The translations under genes and the position numbers were made by a program. From NCBI RefSeq assembly GCF_037975245.1, contig NC_092578.1:9528359-9592358 (forward strand): a stretch of 64,000 nucleotides of DNA, read 5' to 3'. Below are positions 1 to 15,335 of this stretch, in pieces (position 1 is the first letter of the stretch; each line of letters begins with the position of its first letter). The DNA comes from Apostichopus japonicus. Its lineage: Eukaryota; Echinodermata; Holothuroidea; Aspidochirotida; Stichopodidae. Under the pieces are notes generated by a model that did no database searches, was not told the origin of the DNA, and worked only from the letters and a program-made list of their open reading frames with translations.

Positions 1-1649
1 GGTTTGACCCAAGTTGGAATATGTTTGTTTTCTCTCACATGAAAGTTTCTCAGCCTGGATGCCACTGTTATTTATTTCAGAAATGATTACGGCAGTTGAT
101 CATAATCTTGTCTGTCATTACCATCAGCAGATGCCTTATCCAGCATGGCATCCCAAACTGCTATGTAATGCATAATGGTCAATCACTATACAAGTACAAA
201 TATGCATAGCAGTTTTATAACACACAGTAGTATTTTAATTTTATACAAATTATACAAAACTGCTGCACAGAACTTTGCCTTTTTTGGGATTGTTCCAACA
301 TTGGTAATAATTCTGACAACTGGTACAAATAAGGCATATACTTTTAACTTACAATCTTGTACCAGTGTAGATACCATTCAAAATAATTTTCTGACAAAAG
401 GGAGGGGGAACTCCTATGCAGAGCCCTTTTCCTAGACCGCAACAACTTGTCTTCCTGTCTTCCATCACATACAATATGAAAACTGAGTGTAGACATGTAT
501 TGGGATGTTATAGTGTTACAAGGACTAGAGTAAAAGTATTGCTAATCTTTGCTAATGAAATATTTTTAAGCAAGCAAAGATTAGTCTATTCTGCATCCTT
601 TAAGAATAGCAATGAATGACTGAAGTACTTTTGTTTCACCATTCAAGTTTGCAACTTTGGAAAATCACTATAGTAGTAATTATGTGAAGAGTACATTGTG
701 CCGAAGGGCCTAGTCTAGCTCCAACACATAAGCTGTTTGTCCTGGACATTATCAGCACATAAAATACTCAAGTTCTTTGCACTACAAAACTTATCAATTG
801 ACATACTGGATGCATAGAGTTGCTGTAAAATGTGAGGCCCTGATAACAATACATGTACATAGAGAGTGAGTCTATATGTGGCAAGTGCTCAGATTATGAA
901 CAATAAAATATCCTAAAGCTAATGAAAACTTCAACCAAATATATTTGCACGGGGAACGCCTTGCCAATAGAAAAAATATGCACGAATTTTATTTGATTCA
1001 TTGAAATTGCATGGACAGAAAAGTCTGACACAATTTGTTTGCGAAAGGCATATAGGCCTAGGCTAAGTACTTTACAAATTACAGTCTGGGATATGTAGGC
1101 ATATGAATGATAGCATGATCACAATTACTTGAAACTTTTAGGTGGGATTTGTGCACATGTATGCTCCCAACATGATATAATTTATCAAGGCCTAGACTAT
1201 CACGCAGTTAGGACTATGGCGCATTTAGTGCGAGTGTAAGGTGGGCCAAGCCAAGTCTAGCCTACGCCGTAGTAGTATAACCATGCAAATATACATAACG
1301 ATGAGTGTAACTAAGCATACATATGATTATATACTATAGCCTACAGGCCATAATAGCCGCTAATGTAACCTTGTATGTCTCTCCTTGCTGCCTGTTTGGC
1401 TTGATGTTCTCTGACAAGTGATGATAACATTTTGTGTGTATGGTCACGAAAGAATGTTACACGGCACTGAATGAGACCTCAGGTTTCACTTTGCTCGGGT
1501 TGAATCAAAGGAGTTGTCTCTGGATGATGTTTTGGAATTCTAAGTAGTTGGTACAGTAATACAGGAATCGGATTTGCGAAAAAGCGGCACAGCAAAAGTC
1601 ATGGAACGCCAAATTAACTTGGTAATCGCAGAGGAACCACCTGTTAGTC
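1..1649. other. intergenic, no gene seen
   Basis: I see no exon-like coding sequence here. Open frames are short, AT-rich and resemble no family I know. The only structure is an inverted repeat with 12-bp arms, CTAATCTTTGCT at 542-553 and its exact complement at 573-584, separated by 19 bases. Confidence 0.6.
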
Positions 1650-1659
1650 TGGGAGCCTG

Positions 1660-2517
1660 TCCCATATGATTTCACCCCATTTAGCCCAGAAGGTTTGACC
1701 CCTTAAAGTTACTAAGACCATCTAGGTCATTCGCAAACAAATTGTCAGCTCAACCCCAGTGGTCGGGTTCGGACCCCAGACCCCTGAAAAAGACCCCCCC
1801 CCCCGGACGGGTTAATTTCACCCCATCTAGCCCATGGACCAAACTTTGTCAGAAGGAAGTAGTATGGCTGTACATTACAAAAAAGGCAAAACTGACAAAA
1901 TTCCCAGTCGGGAAGGGGTTGTCAGAGTCAGACCCCCCACTAAGTCACCCCCAGTCGGGTTGATTTCACCCCATCTAGCCCATGGACCAAACTTTTGCAA
2001 TACCAAACTTTGTCAAAAGGTAGTAGTATGGATGTACATTACAAAAAGTGTAAAACTGACAAAATTCCCAGTCGGGAAGGGGTTGTCAGACCCCCCACTA
2101 AGTCACCCCCAGTCGGGTTGATTTCACCCCATCTAGCCCATGGACCAAACTTTGTCATAAGGAAGTAGTATGGCTGTACATTACAAAAAAGGCAAAACTG
2201 AAAAAATTCCCAGTCGGGAAGGGGTTGTCAGACCCCCAACTAGGTCACCCCCAGTCGGGTTGATTTCACCCCATCTAGCCCATGGACCAAACTTTTGCAA
2301 TACCAAACTTTGTCAAAGGTAGTTGTATGGATGTACATTACAAAAAGTGTAAAACTGACAAAATTCCCAGTCGGGAAGGGGTTGTCAGACCCCCTACTAA
2401 GTCACCCCCAGTAGGGTTGATTTCATCCCATCTAGCCCATGGACCAAACTGTCGAAAGGAAGTAGTATGGATGTACATCACAAAAAGTGTAAAACTGGCA
2501 AAATTCCCAGTCGGGAA
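1660..2517 (+). repeat. left arm: ~150-bp tandem units, alternating long and short
   Basis: CCCATGGACCAAAC recurs at 1831, 1979, 2137, 2279 and 2436, so spacings are about 148, 158, 142 and 157 bp. Long units carry an extra TTTTGCAATACC segment and short ones do not, giving a two-unit higher-order repeat of about 300 bp. The arm is split by the transposon at 2518-3837 and resumes to about 4030. Confidence 0.75.
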
Positions 2518-3837
2518 CAGGGGCGTATCCAGGGGGGCGCAACAGGCGCCCCCCATTGGCCGTCACAAAAAAAAAAGTTTAGCAAAAAAAAAAAAAATTG
2601 ATGACGACCTTTAAGTGAGATGTCGGTGATCGCTCAACCCCCACCCCCCCCCCCTCCCGTATGCTTTATTTTTTGTTTGCCAAAAAAGGTTCTGGCGAAG
2701 TTCGGCGGCATAATAGTTTTAGAAACATAGATGGTAATTGTGTTTGTATTATCACTATAAACACTAAGTGACATGCCAGCCATACTAAATTGTGCATTTT
2801 GTGTCCATATTTACTGGAAATGTTGCTTATTATTAAGGTCGAAAAATGGATCACATATGGCCATGGGCGGCGATCCTGGGGGGGGGAAGGGGGATATATC
2901 CCCCCATGAAAATGGGTGGAGGGGATGTAATACACCATATCCCCCCCACCAAATGCCAGGGATAAGAATATTTTCATGCCTACATTTATGCATCATCGTT
3001 AATGTACGGTTCTTTTTAGCTTCATTTCTCGCCTACCATAAACGCAGTGCGATCTTTTCAAATAAAGCGTATTTATAAAGCAAGAATAGTTGACTGTAGG
3101 CTTCATTGGCCCTATAACAACAAAATGTATTATTGTGCCCACGGTATTGATATAGTACATACATGCACCCTCATAGTATTCATATAGGCCCTATAGTAGG
3201 CCTACACACGTACATGTTCCCTCGAACAGCTGAGAATCTCATGTTACCAGGGTAATGCTTAATACACGTTTCACCTGGATGCCCTAGCAATCGGTACCTA
3301 GGAATGTAACTATGTGTAATTGTGTATTGCATGTGTATAGGCCTATAATAGCCTGCATGAGGCCATTTTCTTCATCGAATAATATAAAAGAGCTCTCGAA
3401 CATTCTAACGTTGCGCCTGAAACAAGATTGACAAGAGCAATTTTCCCAAAATAACACCCGAAATTAAAAAAAAGGTATTTTGGATCCTGATTATGAGATA
3501 TTTCGGACATGACATCCCTATTTTAAAGTTGGGTATATGCCGCTTGGAAACCTCGGGAAGTGCCGTTTCCGGCCATCTAGAGGGTTTGTTAATCCCAAAA
3601 TTTTCTTCTACGCTTCGCGCCAACTCATGGTGGCGCTACGCTTAGATAGTCAACAAGGTCATATCCCCCCCCCCCCCACTCGGAAGTACGGATCGCCGCC
3701 CATGCATATGGCACCATTTTGCATTTCAGCCCTTCTTCGAAAGCAAAAATTGTCCACCCTCCCCTTAGACCCATCCCCAGGACGGCGATCATTCATGCCT
3801 GACGCCCCCCTATTGGAAAATCCTGGATACGCCCCTG
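2518..3837. mobile_element. composite TIR element A, 5-bp TSD GGGAA
   Basis: The ends are CAGGGGCGTATCCAGG and its complement CCTGGATACGCCCCTG. GGGAA lies directly outside both ends (2513-2517 and 3838-3842), and removing the element rejoins the interrupted tandem unit. The CAGGG end fits the hAT terminal pattern, and some hAT groups make 5-bp duplications; the superfamily assignment is inference. It has no coding capacity. A second element (2862-3704) sits inside. The same composite occurs inverted at 27963-29258. Confidence 0.8.
2862..3704. mobile_element. nested MITE of the CATGGGCGGCGATCC family, 8-bp TSD
   Basis: The ends are CATGGGCGGCGATCC and the exact complement. CATATGGC duplicates flank it at 2854-2861 and 3705-3712. 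An 8-bp duplication is typical of hAT transposons. It is 843 bp with no plausible transposase. It contains the conserved core described under Part 2 (3609-3650) and matches the elements at 23867-25350 and 28102-28942. Confidence 0.82.
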
Positions 3838-4030
3838 GGGAAGGTGTTGTCAGACCCCCACAAAGGTCACCCTCACCCAACCCAAAAAGGCGGGTTGATT
3901 TCACCCCTTCTAGCCCATAGACCAAATTTTGTCAAAAGAAGGTAGTATGTCTGTACATTAAAAAAAAAAGGAATATCTGACAAAATTGCTGTTTGGAAGG
4001 GGTTGACCCCTACAAAGAGCCCCTACCCAG

Positions 4031-5790
4031 TGTCTTTTACCCATGAACTGAGATGATAAACATATTAACATAATTATTACAAAAATAAATAATTATTGAT
4101 TATATTTATGAGAGGAGATATTCTATGTAATTCAAAAGAGCCTTCAATGTCCATTATGGCTTGCCTTTCTTAATTGCTTCATCTTTTTTGGTGACAAGCT
4201 TCAACCCAGTTATCTGCTTGGTCCCATAATATATGGTGTTACAGCAGAGGTGGAACAAAAAAATATTGGGGACCCTTTGGCATATTAGATATCGTTAATA
4301 GGAACATTCTTCTAATTTCTGAAGCCTTTTCAAATAGTTATAGATATGCCAGGTATATAATTGGTTAATCAAAGAAGTTTATTGGGGGGGGGGGGAGGCT
4401 TGACCACTCAATTATATTATTGAAGCTGCCCCCCTCCCCTACTTCAGCTGTTTTTGTGTTACGAATGCATACTTTCCTTGTGCAATTGTTTTCATTTCAT
4501 TTTTGGCATTTCTTTAAATATTTATGTATCCTATGGGTTAGATTTCTATAGTAGCTCACATTGTACTATTGCAACCAATAATTAAGTACTCATATTGTTT
4601 CTTTTTAAACCTAGCTACAATTGGTAGCATGCCAGTATAAAGATTATTTGGTTGAAATCAAGGAATATTTACAAAATCTGGAAGTTTAATTTGATTTACA
4701 TCATAGGTGAAAAGGCAGTATTCCCCCCCCCCCCAAAAAAAAAAAAAAAAAAACAAAAACAAAGAGCATATTTCAACTATTTGATCTGTATTTAGTGTCT
4801 GATTTAGGGGGTGTTGTGGCGGGTGTACCCTTCCCCTTTCAGACCACCCCAAAAAGTTGTGTTCCAGACAAGAATGCTGGAAAATAAGTGCATTATTCAA
4901 ATCGTGCAGACACTACTTGTCTGAAAAATCAGATATCTGGATTTCCCTTTATTTTTATATCTAATAATTTTCACATTTTGAACCCAAATTTGGCAAATCA
5001 ATCTTGATCGGGACTTCATAACTGCGGTTTATCTGTCGAAAATCCTGTAACTGGTAAGCTTTACCTTAGCAATTTGTTTTCAAATCACACTTTACTTAGA
5101 ATATTTGCAGAAGAGGTGGATTGATAAGATGGACACAACAGAATTATGCAAGTGACCTGATGGTGCACAATATAGGAACTAATCAAAAAGACAATATAGA
5201 CTTTTAAGAATAACCATTTGTATTTTAAAACCTTTAAATCGCACTGTGCCCAATAACAGAAGGGCCTTAAAACTGAGTGAGGCCATGTTTGTTCAAATGC
5301 AATGTTTGGTGGGGTTCTAGCTGTAACTATTTCCTCTTTTGTGGATGGTATTTCCTAAATTAAATTATCTTGTTATTATAGTTTTCCATGACTGTTTGTC
5401 ATATTGAAGACACAAGTGTGGTAATTGCCAGTCCAAACAACCATGTTGAACAAGCAAACTTATTCTACCAACATGAACTGGGGCTGGTCCTGTTGAAAGC
5501 ATGTTGTTATTTTCTACATTTTTCATGCAAAGGAATCTGCTTTACAAGTGTAAAAACTTTTCATATTTAACATTTGTTCCTGGTTCTACATGTATCTATT
5601 TCTTGCTTTTACGGTATATATATGTTACACAAATACATAAGTGGCCCATGTGACCAGAATGGGCACATCTTTGCTTTCAGACCATTTGGTAAGTTTTTCC
5701 ATGTTTTATAATACAATGTCTTGAATACTTTCTTTAAACAAAATTCTGGTCTATGATTAGATTGCGTGAATTGAATTGGCTGGGTGGGGG
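4031..5790. other. central segment of foldback repeat, no gene seen
   Basis: AT-rich sequence between the two inverted arms. It holds poly-G/poly-C and poly-A tracts (4384-4396, 4723-4753) but no open frame with recognisable domains and no clear splice-flanked exon. Confidence 0.5.
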
Positions 5791-6932
5791 CACCTTTTGG
5801 GGGGTCTGAAAACCCAGCAAGACCAGCAATTTTGTCAGATTTTCCTTTATTTTAATGTACAGACATACTAATTCCTTTCGACAAAGTTAAGTCTGTGGGC
5901 TAGATGGGGTGAAATCAACCCGCATTTTGGGGTGGGTGAGGGTGACATTTGTTGGGGTCTGACAACACCTCCCCGACTGGGAATTTTGTCAGTTTTACAC
6001 TTTTTGTAATGTACATCCATACTACTACCTTTTGACAAAGTTTGGTTTTGCCAAAGTTTGGTCCATGGGCTAGATGGGGTGAAATCAACCCGACTGGGGG
6101 TGACCTAGTGGGGGTCTGACAACCCCTTCCCGACCAGGAATTTTGTCAGTTTTGCCTTTTTTGTAATGTACAGCCATACTACTTCCTTCTGACAAAGCTT
6201 GGTCCATGGGCTAGATGGGGTGAAATCAACCCGCCTTTTGGGGGGTGGGTCAGGGTAAACTTTGTGGGGGTCTGACAACACTTTCCCGACCAACAAGTTT
6301 GTCAGTTTTGCCATTTTTGTAACATACTACCATGCTACTTCCTTTTGCCAAAGTTTGGTCCATGGGCTAGATGGGGTGAATCAACCCGACTGGGGGTGAC
6401 TTAGTGGGGGGTCTGACAACCCCTTCCCGACCAGGAACTTTGTCAGTTTTGCCTTTTTTGTAATGTACAACCATACTACTTCCTTCTGACAAAGTTTGGT
6501 CCATGGGCTAGATGGGTTGAAATTAACCCGCCCGGGGGGTCTTTTTCAGGGGGTCTGGGGTCCGAACCCGACCACTGGGGTTGAGCTGACAATTTGTTTG
6601 TGAATGACCTAGATGGTCTAAGTAACTTTAACACTAGATGGGGTAAATCAACCCGACTGGGGGTGACTTAGTTGGGGGGTCTGACAACCCCTTCCCGACC
6701 AGGAATTTTTTTCAGTTTTGCCTGTTTTGTAATGTACAGCCATACTACTTCCTTCTGACAAAGTTTGGTCCATGGGCTAGATGGGGTGAAATTAACCCGT
6801 CCTGGGGGTCTTTTCAGGGGGTCTGGGGTCCAAACCCGACCACTGTGGTTGAGCTGACATATTTTTGTGAATGACCTACAGTAACTTTAAGGGGGCAAAC
6901 CTTCTGGGCTAAATCATGTGGGACAGGCTCTT
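5791..6932 (-). repeat. right arm: inverted ~150-bp tandem units
   Basis: This is the reverse complement of the left-arm unit: GTTTGGTCCATGGGCTAGAT recurs, separated by CCCGACTGGGGGTGAC and CCTTCCCGACCAGGAA segments. The outermost part mirrors 1652-1800 of the left arm, including the GGTTGAGCTGACA stretch. Confidence 0.75.
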
Positions 6933-6935
6933 GGC

Positions 6936-8319
6936 CTATGTGGTTTAGTCCGAGGTGCCGGAAGAAGTTTCAATCTAATCACCTTTGCTGTCTTGTAGCT
7001 ATTGTAAATTAAGCACAGAAATACATTCTAGAGACGGCAATTTTATTGAAATGTATTTCAAAGCCGCTGTGGGGTCCAGAGGAGAAGCCCAGAAGTCTCT
7101 GCATTTTGCTAGCCTAATATTACCCGAACGTAGGAGTTTTGGAGGAAAAATGAAGGAGAATGTTTCAAGTTTGTTTTACCGCTGTTGACAGGGGGAGAGG
7201 GGCAACTGGTGTTTTCAAACGGTTGAAGCTCTTATTAGCATTTTGGCGGGAAAATAACCCTGCAATGGAGAACGGTACAACTGACTATCCCAGTAGGCCC
7301 CATCTCATCTGACTGAGACTGCTATCACTAAAAACAATCAATTATACGTGAGATAGTTGTTATCATCGTCTGTCAACAGAATCAGGGGGTAGGAGCCGGG
7401 GGCCCTGGGGGCACGTTCCCCTGCCAATTTTTTTCCAAAATAGCAAATGTGTCCTACTGGCAAATAAAATGTGCCCCTTTGATGAAGAACTGTCGTTTGG
7501 ATATCTTAAGCCTTTGTTAATTTTAATACTTTATACTAATTATTTATTTTTAGTATGAATATGCTATTTTTAAAATGGCATCCCATATCTTTTTGTAGCA
7601 CGGTTAACAATAAACAATCTCAATAAATAAAATCAATGTTGCAGCTCATTCTACTAGCATATTATTCTATACTACACATGGTCCGCTAGTTTAATTCTGG
7701 TATGTTGCAACATTTCAAACGTCCCAGGTCCGATGACTTGGATTAAACCGAGGTTGCTAAAGACTTTTGTTCAATGAATGAACACGGGAGGATATTTTTG
7801 GAAGGTTCTAAATTATTTATGGACAGAAGTACAGATCTAGGTTGATAAGAGTCACGTGCACCATAATAGTATTGATAGCATACTAACACATAATATATAT
7901 TTAAGTTATATGGCCGGTGTGCATCGGTTTATAGCATAACGAGTGGTGGTTGTGGAATGAGAAAGTGCCGCTCTGATGTTATGCCCCTCCCCCCCCCCCA
8001 CACACTTTTGGATGCTTCCTACCCTCTGAACAGAATACAAAAGCAAAATACGAAGACAAAGGAGAGGTATATTATAAACTTGTTTCTTTTACAGTGCACA
8101 TTATCACCAAATAATACCATGCTTACAGGAAACCCTACAGGAATCCCAACAATATCGTGGGCCCCGAGTAAGAAACACTTGAGGACTGCTTAGTGAATGA
8201 TATAAAACACGTTGCAGGCGAATTGCGTCCGTAGCTAAGGCAGCTATCATCTCATTAATAGTGTAAAGTATATACTGTTTTAAACATGCGTCAGTAGATT
8301 CATTATTAAACGTTGAAGA
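6936..8319. other. region downstream of actin gene 1, no gene seen
   Basis: No exon is recognised. A transposon-end-like stretch beginning CAGGGGGTAGGAGCC lies near 7383, without an identifiable partner. The part just below 8320 should be the 3' untranslated region of actin gene 1; I found no close AATAAA on the minus strand. Confidence 0.45.
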
Positions 8320-10992
<2,673 letters not shown>

Positions 10993-11039
10993 TCAAACTA
11001 TTAATAGGATTAGCCTACGACTGCATCAACTAACATATG

Positions 11040-11420
11040 CAGGGATGTGCCCACGCTGGGCGGCACTGGGCGGCCCCGCCCAGCACTAAACATTTCCGCC
11101 CAGCACTGTCTTAAAAATCGTGAATCCCGCCCAGCACTATTATCATCTAAAATGACGACATTCGTAACATTATGTTCAACATAAATTGGGCCACATGTAT
11201 ACTCGTTCCCCCCCCCCCCCCCCCATTTGTCAAATTCACGTAAACACAGGTGCGGAGATATGGAGTAGGCGTGGCTTTAATCTGCAGCATGCAGTATCAC
11301 ACTCCACTAGCTCTGTATACAACTTCAAACATCGAAAAATGTCACCCCTCCCCTTAGACCCCCTCCCCCAGGACGGCGATCAGTATACCCGGCACTCATT
11401 AAATCATGGGCACATCCCTG
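11040..11420. mobile_element. MITE upstream of actin gene 1
   Basis: The ends are CAGGGATGTGCCCA and the exact complement TGGGCACATCCCTG. Outside both lies CATATG; being palindromic, it could be a 6-bp duplication or part of the inverted repeat. Inside are several copies of CCGCCCAGCACT and the 14-mer CTCCCCTTAGACCC (11348-11361), which also occurs in four other elements here. It probably lies in the 5' untranslated intron of actin gene 1. Confidence 0.7.
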
Positions 11421-12344
11421 CATATGATATAGGTGCAAGTATTACTCGAAAATCATTACGCCATAGATGGATCCAGGTATTAAGCCAGACCGTGGCAGAG
11501 GGGAAAGGGTGAGTTACATAATCTATTTCACCATCATGTGTACAAAAGCTTCACAAGTGAATGGAAACGAGTATTGGGCCTTTTCCATAAACTAATGGTG
11601 CCCCTCCTTACATTGCTGGTGCCACGCCCAAAGTTCGACAAAGATCACTGAAACTTCCACATGCTTCAGTGAGGTAAAGTGAAATCGACTATATGGTCTC
11701 GCGTTATTCCCGAGACCCATTCCTCTCTCGTTGGTGTGCTAATTAATTGCAAGTTTAGAAACTCCAGGACTACAAGGCTTTTGAATATTTATGAAAGATA
11801 TTCCACATCGTACATTTGTGAGCCAACCGTGAAGGTCTGTTAAAGGGAAGGTGCTGTTTGAAGATTTGGAGACCGATATATCTAGCAAGAAATGAACGTG
11901 AAATATATACGCTTATAATAAATTAAGACTGATCTGTTAACCCGGTGTCTTGAATAGCTTGTAGTTTTCTAGCCTTAGAAAAACAGCTTTCTGCAGGAGC
12001 TTAACTGAAAACATCCAAGACAAAACTGACCCACCATAATTCGTTTAAAAGTTGAAATTACTTATAAAAAAGCAATCAATCAACGATACATAAATATACT
12101 ACAAAGGCATAAAGTAACCATAGTGTACAGACCACTTAAGGAGTGAACTTGATTACTGTACACAAAAATAACTAACCTGTTAATTAATGTCTCGATTGGT
12201 CACTTGCTACCGCTCAGAACCGCAGATACAATCTGAATGCTACAGTGTAAATCACGTAGTGTGCTATACCTCTACTGGGCAAGAACTCCACTGGAATCAA
12301 ATATCGATGAATATTGATCGAACTGTCTTTTCCAGGAGATGACC

Positions 12345-12354
12345 ATTTAAGGTC
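12345..12354. promoter_or_regulatory. CArG box (SRF-type site)
   Basis: CCATTTAAGG is an exact match to CC(A/T)6GG, the serum response factor site characteristic of actin promoters. It lies 1.4 kb upstream of the actin gene 1 start codon, as expected if a 5' untranslated intron separates promoter and start. I do not see a clear TATA box beside it. Confidence 0.5.
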
Positions 12355-13144
12355 ATGCTACCGTACAATCCTTCGTTGACTCGTAGTTGGTGAATAGTAA
12401 ATTTAAATGATACTAGACCGCGCCTTATCTTGCACAATACCTTCTTCAGCCTTCAATAGCTCATCAGCTCCGCCTTAATCCTTTTCTCAGCTCACACTGA
12501 TAAATTCTTATTCATAAGCTTGTTGTGTATAATTATGTGTAGGCTACATACCGAAGCGTAGTTTTGTTCGTCATTGCAAGGGAAATTAGTGGCCCTTGGA
12601 GTACTTTTCAACCGTTGAATTTTTGTGGATTCCATGGATTTAATCCGCCTTTTGCTGCCTGGGGATGCGTTTCAAAAACAGTATTCATAAAAAAGACCTT
12701 TACTATTAACCCTGTCAGACCATGGAGCTATGGTCAGGCTAAAGCCTTTTCTTTAGATCAATATAAGCGTTCATAATGTTGGTGTTTATTACTTCGGGTG
12801 AGGTTATTACATAATTCTCAAGCTGTAAGCAACCAAAGTAAAGACTCCCCGAACAAGAACTGCATTTGCTTGCAAAATTGCAGTATTGTAGTGCGTGTGG
12901 AGTGCTTGCAGTATTGGAAAGAACTTTGCGGTTGTTCATGGTGTAACTTTTTGGGCGGACAACACACCAGGGAGTATGTCATGTAGGTACCTACAAAGTG
13001 AGGGCGCTTGTGAGTGCCGTGACAGGCTCATTTTAAGTTGGCTACGCAGCTAGCCTCTGAAACTGCAAATGTACAGAGATTATATGAAACTTTAAGTTTT
13101 AACGTCCAGTCATGTAGGTATCATTCACTTGGCCAGCAATGCCA

Positions 13145-13178
13145 TTATTGTAGTGCGCGTTCACGCGCACTACAATAA
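13145..13178. repeat. perfect 34-base hairpin
   Basis: Arms TTATTGTAGTGCGCGT and ACGCGCACTACAATAA are exact complements of 16 bases around a 2-base loop. A related partial copy, TATTGTAGTGCGTG, lies at about 12886. No family is recognised. Confidence 0.8.
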
Positions 13179-14064
13179 ATATGCATGAAAGAAGTTTCTT
13201 CCCAGATTGTCAAACCATAGCTGACATAGTCAAACAGGTTGTGCTTTGCCTGTCAACAAATAAAGTTGCGAAAGGCGAACATCATCCATACTGACTTATA
13301 ATCACTCCAATTATTACATTATACTTCCCAGAATCACCTATTTTTCTAAAATGTTTATTCAACTAGTCTCCACATGACTGCTACGAGAAATTGAAAATTT
13401 CACCTTTAACTATATTTATGCGTAGCCTTTACAAGGTGCTCTTTGATAGATAAATTGGCATTAAAATATATTAAAGGTGCATGAGCAGTTGCGCATGCAC
13501 GGACCCATGTTCTGATGTTTGTTTGATCAATATAATCTCAGCAGTGACATGCTTATTCAGAAAACTTTTCCCTGTTCTGATGTGACTTTATGTGATAAGA
13601 TTTAACAAGCTTGTTCGCAAATCTACTTACCAATAAATATGTGTTAACTGGGTTGAAACAGGAAGTGTATTCCTTTATTTATGACTGTGTAACCGACTCA
13701 TTTGTGTAGTCAGTTGCGGTGTTCACACCGTCGACTGATAAGCAGTGCATCGCATTCGAAGTGTAATGTTGGTATACGTAGGAAGAGGGGTACTCAAGAT
13801 AAAAAATAACCAGTGTCCAATCGGAGGGAGGTTATGCGAGGGAGCCAATTAGTTATACTTCAACAAGGGCTTGTTAAATATGGTTAATTATTGCTACAGA
13901 GTATGCACCACACGTATTATCATCTACTATAGAGTCATCGTGATCCGAAACTCTGTATAAATGCGCGCAACATGATAACAGGACGGAGTAGAGAAACAGC
14001 CATCGGAGAGGTGGGGTTAATGTTGTCAACCAGCGGGCGTATGGCAAGCCGTTTTACTTTTTAT

Positions 14065-14575
14065 TCGATATTTGATGATATCATCAAATATTTGGTGATA
14101 TCAGCAAATAATTGTTGATATCATCAAATCATTTGATGATATCATCAAATAATTGCTGATATCACCAATTATTTGGTGATATCAGCAAATAATTGTTGAT
14201 ATCAGCAATTCATTTGCTGATATCACCAATTCATTTGCTGATATCACCAATTCATTTGGTGATATCACCAAATAATTGCTGATATCAATAAATAATAGCT
14301 GATATCAACAAATATTTGCTGATATCAGCAAATGAATTGGTGATATCAGCAATTGAATTGATGATATCAGCAAATCATTTGTTGATATCAACAATTCCGA
14401 CATATCACTAATTAATTAGTGATATGAGGAACCGAATTGCTGATATCATGAAATGATTTGGTAATATCATTAAAAGATTTGCTGATATCAGCAATTGAAT
14501 TGGCGATATGTTGGAATTGCTGATATCAACAATTCATTTGCTGATATCACCAATTCATTTGCTGATATCAGTAAT
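14065..14575. repeat. left TGATATCA palindrome array of element J
   Basis: I count about 21 exact GATATC sites. Most have the form G-N-TGATATCA-N-C with A/T linkers such as AAATAATT, AATTCATT or AAATGATT between. A few decayed units read GATATG or CATATC. Confidence 0.8.
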
Positions 14576-15105
14576 TCAAGCGTATCGAACCAACGTCTAC
14601 AAAAAGGAATTAGAAACGAGCGCCATCAACAGGCATTCTTTTGGGGTCTTAAGGGCGTGTTGACTGGTAGCGGGCACAGAAAGGCGCCTGGTGCGCGGTT
14701 AATTTCAGCCTTGGTTATAGCGATCAACGGGAGGGGAAAGGGGACTAAGTTACACAGTACCACTACTGCCACTGGGAGAGGTACCGTGGCTACTCATGCA
14801 CTTGTGACAGGGAGGACAAACATTGGGCAAGCACCGAGTAGGCCAGGCCTATAAACCTATGAAAAATAATATCGGGGTGGTTAAGTAGCTCAATATGAAA
14901 TACCAAAATGTAAAAAGTATACCCTGGTCGGCGGGCGACAGAAACAGGCTGGGAACTGTGTCCATTAGACTGGCTCCCCGATGGTGGCTGCAACCAGTGG
15001 CGGGAGATTTGTTTCAAATATTGGGGTGGGGGGACTTTAACTTGGGTGCAGACGCGTAACAATTCCCCCACCCCAAATTAAAATTGTTCGCGCACTTCGT
15101 TATTT

Positions 15106-15332
<227 letters not shown>

Positions 15333-15335
15333 ATA

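Larger units (their letters stand above)
1650..6932. mobile_element. large foldback-type repeat with tandem-unit arms
   Basis: Two arms in opposite orientation face each other across a unique-looking centre (about 4031-5790). The outer ends match in inverted orientation: GAGCCTGTCCCATATGATTT near 1652 and the complement of AGAGCCTGTCCCACATGATT ending near 6930. Both are followed by matching AGCCCAGAAGGTTTG and CCTTAAAGTTACT segments. Each arm is made of ~150-bp units containing CCCATGGACCAAACTTTGTC and CCCAGTCGGG. I could not find a convincing target duplication. No open frame with transposase character is visible in the centre. It looks like a foldback element or an inverted satellite block; the shared termini favour an element. 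Confidence 0.6.
11430..14033. other. upstream region of actin gene 1
   Basis: No protein-coding exon is seen. It should hold the promoter and untranslated first exon of actin gene 1. Visible elements are a CArG box (12345-12354) and a 34-base hairpin (13145-13178). Confidence 0.5.

Noticed and set aside
11034-11426. Definite 6-bp TSD (CATATG) for the MITE at 11040-11420
   Set aside because: CATATG is palindromic, so it cannot be told apart from an extension of the inverted repeat.
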